Source: Halicephalobus mephisto (Eukaryota > Nematoda > Chromadorea > Rhabditida > Panagrolaimidae). Taken from it: 52,537 bases of DNA. The stretch lies in NCBI GenBank assembly GCA_009193035.1, contig SWDT01000167.1, forward strand, positions 1-52,537, read 5' to 3'. The notes below the pieces were generated by a model. It saw only the letters and a list, made by a program, of their open reading frames with translations, made no database searches and had not been told where the DNA came from. Within the stretch, counting starts at the first letter, position 1, and every line of letters begins with the position of its first letter. Shown piece by piece: positions 11,904 through 21,568 of this stretch. The position numbers and the translations under genes are program-made.

Positions 11904-12491
11904 GTGAAAGGATGCCAATAAGAATTTTCATTTTATTACAGAACTTACAAAGTCGCCTCAACACTAATTTTTCAAACATTCTAAAAAAGTTTAAAATCCT
12001 AAGTTTCAGGTGATTCTAAGTTTTCATTAGATTATGAAATCTTTTAAAAATTTTCATAAAGTTTTATAAGATTCCAGAATTTTCGACACAACTACGGCAA
12101 TTGGAAAATATAATGAAAAAAGTTCATTAATTTTCTCTTCACTTTTATACGGGGGTGAGTACTGGTGAAGTGATTATAAAAAAATTTATTTTTTTCTATT
12201 TGTAATTTATTTTTATATTTTGCATTTATATTTGTAAATTATCATACAGAACCAATTGTTGATTAAATATAATTGTGCAAAATAAAATAATGAAATTTTT
12301 AAAAATTACAAAAAAACGTTAATTATAATAAATAATTTTTATATTTAATGTGACTTCGATTATTCAGTTATATGTGATAAAAAACCCCTTTCAGCTTTTT
12401 TGAAATTGGTAAGTGTTGTGATTTGGTGTACGATGAATAGGAAGAGATTTAGTTGAGTTTTTATAGAACAACAAATCACAATCTTTCGTAT

Positions 12492-12580
12492 ATACCGTAT
12501 TTGCTCTAATAGAAGCACATCTCTAACAGATCAATTGAAAAATTGTGGCACATGTGCCTCTATTAGAGCAAATACGGTAT
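12492..12580. mobile_element. short hairpin element
   Basis: The 29-bp arms ATACCGTATTTGCTCTAATA... and its reverse complement differ at one position and flank a 31-bp centre. The CCGTATTTGCTCTAATAGA end resembles the short MITEs scattered in worm genomes. No coding capacity. Confidence 0.8.
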
Positions 12581-12955
12581 CTTATTAAACAACAATACCA
12601 AAATACAAACCTCGTAGGATTACGGTGGTCGTGCTGAGATCACCCAATCAGGAAGTGCCACTTGTACAGAGTCTCCTCAAGTCCCAACAGTGAGCATTCA
12701 AACTAATTTATGATAACTTTCTGTTTTGAATGACGTTTTCTAAACAGTTCATTCCGAACGTTCTTTAATTCCATGATGATAAATTTCCATATTTTCGTAG
12801 TGGTATTCGGTAATCAACAAAAATGAACACATTAATAAGCAATATAAAATACAACTATTTTATTTTGCTGTTGTATTTTATTCTTATTTTATATCATAAA
12901 ATACGATACAAAAATAAAATATAATAAGGTTGTAGATGATCACTTTTGTTTCAAC

Positions 12956-12977
12956 CTCAAACTTGAGTAATTAAACT
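12956..12977 (-). repeat. SL1-like 22-mer with GT donor
   Basis: The minus strand reads AGTTTAATTACTCAAG then TTTGAG, two differences from SL1, followed by GTTGAA. The upstream flank TTATATAACGCGTCAATAAC resembles those at 44870 and 46871. It lies 46 bp from a pogo-like MITE. Confidence 0.55.
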
Positions 12978-13023
12978 TGTGTTATTGACGCGTTATATAA
13001 CAGGAATTAAAAATCACAAAATA

Positions 13024-13194
13024 CAGTAGAACTTGGATATAAGATTCCCTAGTTATAACATATCTCTTGTTATAGTATACGGTGTGAGTGAGTTTAGTTA
13101 GTCTGTCTTCAAATTTATCCTCCTATAATATATCCTTTCTTATAACATACACTTTACCCGGTTCCAAGGGGTATTTTATATCCAAGTTCTACTG
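13024..13194. mobile_element. pogo/Tigger-like MITE, copy 1
   Basis: Terminal inverted repeats CAGTAGAACTTGGATATAA at the left and TTATATCCAAGTTCTACTG at the right, 171 bp in total, with TA before the left end. The CAGTAGAAC...ATA terminus is typical of the pogo/Tigger branch of Tc1-mariner. A near-identical copy follows after 50 bp. Confidence 0.85.
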
Positions 13195-13244
13195 CATATA
13201 GAATTAGGTATTTTTTAATTACTTTAAAGAAAAAAAGTATAATA

Positions 13245-13416
13245 CAGTAGAACTTGGATATAAAACACCCTAGTTATAACATATCCCTTGTTATAGCATA
13301 CGGTCTGAGTGAGTTTGGTTAATCTGTCTTCAAATTTACCCCAGCTATGATATATCTTTTTTTATAAAATACGCTTTACCCGGTTCCAAGGGGTATTTTA
13401 TATCCAAGTTCGACTG
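13245..13416. mobile_element. pogo/Tigger-like MITE, copy 2
   Basis: 172 bp with the same terminal inverted repeats as the previous copy and the same orientation, flanked by TA on both sides, as expected for a TA target-site duplication. The internal sequence matches copy 1 throughout, including CGGTTCCAAGGGGTATTTTA near the right end. Confidence 0.9.
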
Positions 13417-13646
13417 TATATTAAAAACCATAAAATTTATATCAAGTAATTTTTGCAAAATTTTGAATTTTAGTTTTGTGTCGAGATATATGAGAACATC
13501 AACATCAAAGTAGAAATTAAAATCTGCACTTTGCTCGCAACATTCGACCAGATCGATGGGTATTTTTATTTTTAAATCTATGAAAATTACGAAATCGAAA
13601 TTTGAAATGTGCCTACAGCATTGAAACAATCTCGTTTATTTATATA

Positions 13647-13976
13647 GGTTTTCGGAAATCAGACCTAACTGAATGGAATGAACATTTAAGAATTTCTGAC
13701 CACAGTTTTCACATTACTTGATTCTAAGTGTAATTAATGGTAGGATTGGAATCCGACAGAATATTTGTTATAACTGAGTATAATCAACGTGGTAATACCT
13801 TGTTAGCTAGAAACAAACATGGCCCAAACACGTTGATTACATTCAATTAGAATCAGTCTTCTCTTGGATTGCAATCCCACCATTAATTACACTCAAATAA
13901 AACCAAATAATATGAAAACTGATCAGAAGCTCTTAAATGTTCATTCCATTCAGTTAAACTTGATTTCAGAAAACTT
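13647..13976. mobile_element. 330-bp fold-back element, copy 2
   Basis: Aligns end to end with 11570-11903. The central part from GGTAGGATTGGAATCC to CAGTCTTCTCTTGGA is almost unchanged, which suggests recent amplification or gene conversion. The arms are inverted repeats. Confidence 0.85.
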
Positions 13977-14300
13977 ATGTAAGACTTTCGAAATTATTGT
14001 TCGAATTATGTTGTACCTCGTGCCAATGAATAAATTTTTTCAACACGAATTTTTAGATTATTTTAGGACTTTTTGGGATTTTAAGTTTTAAATTTTTTAA
14101 AGTCCCTACACAATGCTAGAATCTTCCATAATTACCGCAGTTACAATCTTCAACAAACAAAAACCCTTCATCCTTGTGATATCAAACACATTCAAGACTC
14201 AAAATTTATCCATAATCTGTTGAACCTTAAAGCACACCAATCAAATCGGTGTTGATCACAATCACGAAATAAAAACATAAACTGAGATCTTGTCATTGTA

Positions 14301-17300
14301 CTATTGATTCTGTTCATGATCCATCGAGGTAGCCTGAGGTTGTTTTTTCGGTCTTCCTCGTTTGCGGCGTTCAGGTCGGGCATCTTTTCTGACGAGATCA
14401 TCTCTAGGTACTTCCACGAACTCAACAATTTCTCCGTTCTCTTCAAACGGGTTATCCAATTGAACTCTACAGAGATTTTCATTCTTCATTCCTCTAAAAT
14501 AACATACAAATTCCTCATTTCCTCGTTTAATTTTCATCAACGATCCATATATGTGATTAACTTTGTCGCAATTCTGTTCGTTGCATTCACACGAAACAAT
14601 ATCCTCCAAATTAACATCCTCCGCCTCTGTTCCATCCAGAAACCCAACCACTGCGGTCTGCTTCTTCAAAACGACAGCGTCAAATCCTCCAAGAAGTTCA
14701 CATTCTTGGTTTTTGTATTTCTTCACAATCACTGCTTCATTTTTCTCAATTGTTTTCTCGTCGATAAAGCACGTCGGAGCTAAAAAGTAAATATAAACAA
14801 AAATTCAAAAATAAAAATCCATATAAAAACATACGTTCTAAATCGTGAACTTTGCACACTGCGACCATCAAATATGGATAATTTCTTCTTTCCAAAACCA
14901 CATTCAGCAATTTCGCACAAGTAATATGGAAAAATGGTGGATAAGGATTATCAACACACGAAATACAAGTGTGTAATCCTTCTGCATTGTACCCACACAT
15001 TTCACACTGAAGAATCTGCGAGTTGGCCGTGAAGCTACTCGGAACGCTGAGGTAATCCTCATCAAACGTGATACTAAAATAAAATACTATCATTACAAAA
15101 ATACAATTCTCACAAAACAACTTTAAAATTTAAGAATTTTTTAGGTTTTGAGAATTTTCTATCCAAATATTGATTTAAAAGCATACTCAATTCTGAAAAA
15201 TTCTCATCGAACAATTAATAACTCTAAAGCCTACTGTACTCTAGAAATTCCCAAAACATACTGTACTCTAGAAATTCCCAAAACATACTGTATTCTAGAA
15301 ATCTCCAAAATCTACTATATTCCAGAAATTTCCAAAATCTACTATATTCTAGAAATTCCCAAAACATATTGTATTCTAGAAATCTCCAAAATCTACTATA
15401 TTCCAGAAATTTCTAAAACATACTGTATTCTAGAAATTTCCAAAACATACTGTATTCTAGAAGTTTCTAAAACATACTGTACTCTAGAAATCTCCAAAAC
15501 CTACTGTATTCCAGAAATTTCCAAAACATACTGTACTCTAGAAATTCCCAAAACATACTGTATTCTAGAAGTCTCTAAAACTTACTATATTTTAGAAATT
15601 TCCAAAACCTTCTACAAAACCCTAATTTTACCTAAAAACTTGAAAAAACTTACTTATAAGGATTTACTTGTTTTGAAAACCCATCTCCATTTTTCTTGTC
15701 TGTGAAAATCTTCTTCGTAGGAAGAGTACAACTAATCGGATAATCATTGAATTCATCAACATAGATCCTTGATCTTCTATGAGCTAATGAACAAATAACA
15801 TGCACAAATTCGTTTTTACATTCTATTCCAGAAACCGACGGGATCAACGCTCCTCCTCTCATGTGACACATGACACAAGTCGTCATTTCGATTAATTCCT
15901 TCGATCTGTTGTTGCATCTGAAGCATTTCCATGTAGTTTTATCTCCTTTGAAAAAATCAATTCTTTTTTCGTTTTCATTTGGATAACTAGTGTAGCACTT
16001 CCTGTGCACCACGACTTGGCAATTCGAGCATCTTAGAAGTTCATCAAGTTTCGATGTTGTTTCATTTTCAGGATTTACATTCTTATTTTTCACCAGTTGT
16101 TGATCCGTTAAATATCTTGCTGAAGATTCTTTCAAAGGCAAAAAATTATCACTATATATTAAACCTAAATCCGGGACTAGATATTGACAAACAGCACAAT
16201 GAGGAGGCGAATTTGATTGAATTCTGTTAAATTTTCTATCTTCTTCCATATTTGGCAAATTCGCAAATACTCCATGAAAAACATCAAATTTATGAGTAGC
16301 TTTGAAAAATTGATCTGAAAAAATTAAAGCTGTTTTAGCTTGAGATTTCGTCAAATACGGAAATAATTGTTCCAAACGTTTACTGGTTACTTTTCTTTTA
16401 ATTTCTTCCGCTTTCACAAATGGCCTCAGGCAATACCAAAATTTCCTCCATTTTTCAAATTCTTCTGGTCTGTATTTTTCCACAAATTCTTTCATATCAA
16501 TTTCCACGTGATCATTGCTACAATTACAAAGTACAGTATTTTTACCGTAATCAATCCATCTGTCAATCGCAAAATTAGTCGCTTCAGCCACGTTGAATCC
16601 AGTATTGAAACCCATGTGATATCCTCTGGGAAAAGTCACAATAAATTCACCAGGATACTGTACCATGGTCCCGTAGGGAATTCCGTGTTTTTCTAACATC
16701 TTCGGAGAAATCATATATACTTTATGTCTCAAAAATCCTTTACATCCTGCGGCTCCTTCTGGAAACAATTGAGCCGCTAATCTTTCAAATCTGTCGGCGG
16801 ATTCAGAAGGAATAGCATACCAGAACTTCGGTTCTCCATAATGAACAAAATTGATGGAATAAAGATCCATGTCCTCAGCATGCCACGGAAAAGTGGTTTT
16901 GTACATTCCAAAATAAAGATAAGGAGTGTTAACGCCCTTGATTTTGATCTAAAAACAACAATTATAAAAAATTAAAAAAAGTAATTTTTTTAAAAATTTC
17001 TAAAAAATAAAAAACATAATTTTTTTAAAAACCTTTAAAAAATAAAAAACTCTTAATTTTTAAAAATCTCTAAAAAATAAAAAACTCTTAATTTTTAAAA
17101 ACCCTTAAAAAATAAAAATTTTTTAGAAATTTATCTAAATCGTTTTTTTAATTTTCACAAGATTCTGGAAGATCCCAAAAACTTCAAATGGATTCTGAAA
17201 ACACTAGAAGCTTCTGGAAAACTTTCAGAACTTTTCAATTTTAAAATGTTCGAAAATTTCATTTAAATTTAATTTTTTAAAATATTTCTTACAATTTGGA

Positions 17301-18911
17301 AAGTTTCAGAAGCTTCTGTCGGATTTCTAAATTTCAAAAATTTTTAAAAATAATAAAGTTCAAAAAACTTTAAATTTTTATAATATTCGAAAAATCTTCT
17401 ACTTGATTCCGGAAGTTTGGAAAAATACTTCTTAAAATCTGAAAAGCTCCAGAATCTTCAAACAGGTCGTGATGGGATATCTCTGTCCCAAAAATTCAAG
17501 TTCCAATTTTCACGATTCTAATTTCGAAATTAAAAATTATTTTAAATAACTTTAAATTTGTTACATATTATTTCGAAAATCATTTTAAATAAATTTCAAC
17601 TTTTTTAAAAGCTTTATAAAATTTCAAATATCTTTGAAATTCAGAATTAGTCTTCGGAATTTTGGATTCTGAAGGTTCAGTCTTGATTCTGATGTTAGGT
17701 TCAGAATCTATGGATTTTATTACGGTATTATAAGTACTTTTGTGTAATTTTAAAAATATCAAAAATTCTAAAATCAAAATGAAAGATTAGTCTTCAGAAT
17801 TCTGAAAAATAAAAATAAAAATCAACTTCTGATTCTGACGTTAAATTCAGAATCTATGGATTTCATTACGGTATTATAAGTACTTTTTTAGTTTTAATTT
17901 TAAAGTTGGAATATAAATCCTTGAGACAGAAATCTCCGGGATAGAAATATCACATAAGCACTCAGTTTTCAGTAGTTTCGGAATACTCCCAGAATTCTAA
18001 AAATTTATAAAAACAAAACTCACTCCTTTTTCGTCCAGTAAATCCAAAATCGTCCTCAATTTGGTTATATTAAAAGTCTCGACCGAATCTTCGTACAGGG
18101 TTCCAGGGGTGTCTGCTCCGTAAATCGGCTCTCCTTTTTTGACGTTCTTCCAGTAATGTTCCACCAGGGTCTGGATAGTCGCCGGTTTCACAGGAGTACT
18201 GTAATCCTTGGACAAAGCCATGTCTCTGAACTCCTTGCCTGTCATAGTCCTCTTGTACACCTTGTTTGTTTTCAAGTAGCTTTCTGTAGAATTTTCAGGA
18301 CAAGCTTCGATGGTCTCCTTCACCGGGCTTTGGATTTCGATCTCGTCTATGTCGCTGTAGTCTTGGCCTTTGGTCGGTCTGGGGGTCCAGTCCGCGGGGG
18401 GGATTATTTTCGCGATTCCGCAGCTTATATGAGCTCCATATTCGGCTTCGATTTTCCTGATATAACCAGAAAAGTCATTCATTTCCTCCATTGTAGGTCG
18501 GAAAATCTGGACATTTACGGTTCCTGTGGAGACGAATTCTGTTTTCTTCGTGAATCTCGGGAACTTCTGAGGCTTGATTAAAGTCGGTCTTTTAAGCTTC
18601 ACATCTGGAGATTCTTCGAATTTCTGAAGATCCAAGGGAGAAACAGGTTCGGAAGGGCGTTTCCGGGGCCGGCCCAGGGATTTCTTCGTCAACTTGACCA
18701 GTTTCTCCTTCACGTCCTTAAACGGATCTTCCGGAAACGACGGCAAGCTCTCATCCGTAACAGAGTACGTGGATTCGTCGACCAAGACCGGCGGACAGTC
18801 GCTGGAAGTACTAGTACTCGGAGAAACCGAAACATTTTCGGAATTTTGTTGTTGTTCACATGGAAGATACGGTATATTAAAGCAAGCCGAGGAATCACTC
18901 TCAGGATTCAT
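14301..18911 (-). CDS. jmjd-2: KDM4/JMJD2-type histone lysine demethylase (966 aa)
   Basis: Exons 18911-18024, 16948-15654, 15073-14835, 14779-14301, all in phase; a TTTTAG acceptor eight bases before the ATG marks a trans-splice or 5' UTR acceptor. KDM4 enzymes use Fe(II) and 2-oxoglutarate to remove methyl groups from histone H3 Lys9 and Lys36. Order: Ser/Pro-rich N-terminus with a GRPRKRP basic patch, JmjN ([11 protein letters not shown]..., about residues 130-175), and JmjC starting at the junction of exons 1 and 2 ([20 protein letters not shown]). The iron ligands are present: His and Glu in WHAED and His in GYHMGFN. The cofactor Lys (EPKFWY) and the Cys/His set for the structural zinc ([12 protein letters not shown]) are also kept. 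A PHD finger and an extended PHD follow (CAVC... to FHITCAKL), then a poorly conserved Tudor-like C-terminus ending in RRKRGRPKK. The name follows the C. elegans orthologue. Confidence 0.93.
15232..15609. repeat. 27-bp minisatellite, 14 units, in a KDM4 intron
   Basis: Fourteen tandem 27-bp units of the form TACTGTATTCTAGAAATTTC + CAAAACA fill most of the second intron of the demethylase gene. Each unit contains TTCTAGAA or a close variant. Five units carry a perfect trimer of the heat-shock element, TTC-NN-GAA-NN-TTC, and most others miss by one base. Because 27 is a multiple of three, the plus strand stays open for 185 codons, but I regard that frame as a by-product. Confidence 0.9.
17680..17890. 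repeat. direct duplication of a half-element in intron 1 of KDM4
   Basis: Two direct copies about 149 bp apart share TTCAGAATCTATGGATTT and ATTACGGTATTATAAGTACT. They resemble one arm of the 150-bp inverted-repeat element at 7236-7385. The rest of the intron (16949-18023) is AT-rich with short repeats. Confidence 0.65.
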
Positions 18912-19606
18912 TTGGATTCCTAAAACAAAAAAATATAAAAAATAAATATAAAAAAATCCAGAATTAGGAAACGATCAAAGAACGCGAAAACGAAACAAAA
19001 CACAAAAAATTAAAAAACACGAAAAAAACAGCGCGTTGGTCATTTAAGGAAAAAAACCGCAAAAATAACTAAAATTACATAAAATTATATAAAATTCTCC
19101 ATAAAAAAACTAAAATCAACAAAAATTAAGTTTTTTCAAAGATTTATATATATACTTATATAAAAATCGATTATTTTTAACAAATTTTTTTTAATATTTA
19201 ATTTTTTTCAAAAATTACTTAAAATTACACAAAAATAAATATAAATCAATTTAATAATAAAAAAACTTATCAAAAATGTTAATTTTTTTTAAATATCAAA
19301 GATCACATAAAATCAATTTTCACCCACAAAACTGCATAAAATCCCAAACCTTCTCAAATCCAAAAATCCCTCTAAGAAATCCAAGAACTACATATATCTA
19401 CTAATTAAAAACAAAAAAAATTAAAAATCATCAAAAATCTAGTAAATTATAAACCGGAATAACTGGCAACTTGTCAAAAGTACGATTTGAGCACTTTTGC
19501 ACGTTAAACACGGTCTCGAAGCGAAAATGTCATTTTGCTCTTCATTAACAAATAAATTTGTCCAAAAACTCAACAACCGTACAATTACTTCCGATACCTA
19601 ATCAAG
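18912..19606. other. intergenic between the WDR18 and KDM4 genes
   Basis: Both neighbours are on the minus strand, so this is downstream of WDR18 and upstream of KDM4. It is AT-rich with many A and T runs. The one distinct signal is the GGTCTCG element at 19512-19528, about 600 bp upstream of the KDM4 start. Confidence 0.6.
19512..19528. promoter_or_regulatory. GGTCTCG..CGAAAA promoter element, copy 1
   Basis: GGTCTCGAAGCGAAAAT, shared with 24839 and 38542 (consensus GGTCTCGNVRCGAAAA). It lies between the 3' end of WDR18 and the start of KDM4, so it may mark the promoter and outron start of KDM4. The binding factor is unknown to me. Confidence 0.5.
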
Positions 19607-21470
19607 TCAATCATTAGCATCAATATCCCCGGTTATTGCTTCTTGACACATGTGATATAACTCGTCATTCGTTTTCTTCAACTTTATAATCTCTTCTTCC
19701 AAGGCAGCGATTTTAGCAACATTGTCATTCTTGTCGATTCCGTTGACTTCGGGGTTTGATTGACCTTCTTTTCCTATGTCATCAAGTACTTTCATCAGCG
19801 ATGTCTGCATAACGGTCTGCAATGTAAAAACTTGCTTATTATTGATTTTAAAACAAAACCCACATTAGAATTCTTCATTTCTTCCGACTTCAAAGTTAAC
19901 ACTGGGATCGTACAAGTTGTCCCTGTTATTTGCTTGTGCAACGGTTGATTATTAGCCATAGGAGGGGTGTACTCAGGATCGAAGGCACTTTGGAACGGTT
20001 GGATGAACTTTGTTGTGATAATCGGTCCATGGAACGAATCCGTGCAGATATTGCTGCCGCTGTGGACATCCCACACATGATAGGTTCCGCTGCTGTCGCA
20101 AGAAACCAATACACTTCCGTCGAAATTAACTGCTAACTTGGTGATTTTGGAGGAATGTTTCCTACTTAATTTCACCACCGGTCCAGTGGAGTCTTCAATC
20201 GGATGTTGTTCTTCCTTTTTCAGTTGCTAAAAAAACAATCATAAAAGTAAAAAACGAAAGTTTACCTTCTTGCTTAGGGAAACGACTGTAATATCACCAG
20301 TTTCTAATCCAAGGAAAATCTTAGACTCGGCTGGATCCATCGAACACGAGCAAATAGGATAATCTTCGGCAATTCTGATCAACAAACATTTCCCGGTGAT
20401 CGAGTAAACAACGGCAGTGTGATCGCTGGAGACAGAAAGAATCCTTGGTTGATTCGATGAAGTCAAATATAAATCAGTGACTGCACCGGTGTGATGGGTA
20501 TACTGAACAGCAGCTTCTACTTTCGGAGACAGCTTGGAGCGCCATGCAACTAAGCTGCAAAGGAGATTTTTGAAAAAACAAAAGCTAAACTTACTCTGTA
20601 AGCCTATGAACAGCGATACTTCCGTCTTCAGCTCCAGTAACAATAAAATTACCATCGTAGGATGCTTTCATACACGTAATCGGCAAGAATTGGGCTTCAA
20701 CGATGGATATTAATTCTCTCGTCGCTACCTGAAAGAGGAATGGATTGTACATTGTGTATGAAAGTGTAAATTTCGTGTGGAAATCAATTTTGTACATAAG
20801 ATTTGTATATAAAAAGTAAACTTTGCATCTAAAAATGAATCTTCTGTATAGAAGAGTAAATTTGACATGTATAAAATTAGTGCCATAAAGAAGGAAGTTA
20901 TTTTCATATATAAAAACCTTAAAAAACTCACATTCCAGACGTAAATTTTGCTTCCAATCGCCCCGAAAATGTAACAACCATCTGGATCGGTACAAATCGC
21001 AGTGATGTGATCAGGAACAACACTCTTCAGATGGAATCTTTGTTTATTCCAGAATCCGATCATGTGCAAAAGAGGCTGGCCCTTGATCGAAACCATAAAG
21101 AAATCCGGACATTCCCCTAAAATTTTAATTATTTTAAAAATCCATATATCGTGATCTTACCAACAGGCTCAACGACGTCAGGAATGCCATTCTGATATTC
21201 AGCACCCTTGAATTGCCAAAGAACAGTCTTCGTAAGGGGGTTGATTATCCTGGTGGAATACGGATTTCCACTTTCGGCAGCTATTAGGACAAACTAAAAA
21301 CAAAAATTTCGCAATAATTAACTTACATAACCACTTACCGGACCAATGCGATTTCCACTAGGATCATTGGTCGTCATTCTATGTTGGATTCAAGAAAATA
21401 AAAATTAAAAGCAAAAAATTACGAAATACCTATAGGAATCCTTGGAAAAAGTAAATTCTTCCTTTGGCAT
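19607..21470 (-). CDS. WDR18: WDR18/Ipi3-like WD40 protein of the rixosome (464 aa)
   Basis: Exons 21470-21430, 21378-21339, 21293-21161, 21116-20932, 20728-20595, 20554-20266, 20226-19864, 19816-19607, all in phase. WDR18 (Ipi3 in yeast) works with the PELP1/TEX10 (Rix1/Ipi1) partners in 60S pre-ribosome maturation and rRNA spacer processing in the nucleus. Evidence: a chain of WD40 blades such as ITCMKASYDGNFIVTGAEDG and ITKLAVNFDGSVLVSCDSSG, followed by a C-terminal coiled coil (IAALEEEIIKLKKTNDELYH) that matches the family's tail, and a length near the human protein. The first exon and its 51-bp intron end in a weak CATAG acceptor; the alternative start is the ATG at 21377, giving 450 aa. 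It is divergent from the gene at 21569 with about 100 bp between. Confidence 0.85.
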
Positions 21471-21568
21471 TGAGTCCCGTTTTGCCAACGTCAAGAAACG
21501 CGAATTTTTGCGGATTGATTCTTTTCAGTTTTCCTTATTTTTGAAAATTCTTCTCTGCTTTTTATTAG
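21471..21568. promoter_or_regulatory. short bidirectional promoter region
   Basis: Only 98 bp separate the two divergent start codons. It ends in TTTTTATTAG directly before the plus-strand ATG, a likely spliced-leader acceptor. No TATA box seen. Confidence 0.5.

Larger units (their letters stand above)
11110..14300. other. cluster of inverted-repeat elements, no gene seen
   Basis: Intergenic region made largely of non-autonomous elements, annotated separately: a MITE at 11206-11452, fold-back elements at 11570-11903 and 13647-13976, a short perfect palindrome at 12492-12580, an SL1-like 22-mer at 12956-12977, and twin pogo-like MITEs at 13024-13194 and 13245-13416. The rest is AT-rich with no coding signal. 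Confidence 0.7.

Noticed and set aside
14304..14783. 159-codon plus-strand frame
   Set aside because: Antisense shadow of the last KDM4 exon, which has in-phase splicing and family similarity on the minus strand.
15148..15705. 185-codon plus-strand frame with nine-residue repeats
   Set aside because: It is the 27-bp minisatellite read through; the unit is a multiple of three so the frame stays open by itself. It lies antisense in a KDM4 intron and overlaps the 5' edge of the next intron boundary, with no start context or splice sites.
18156..18581. 141-codon plus-strand frame
   Set aside because: Antisense of the JmjN exon of KDM4.
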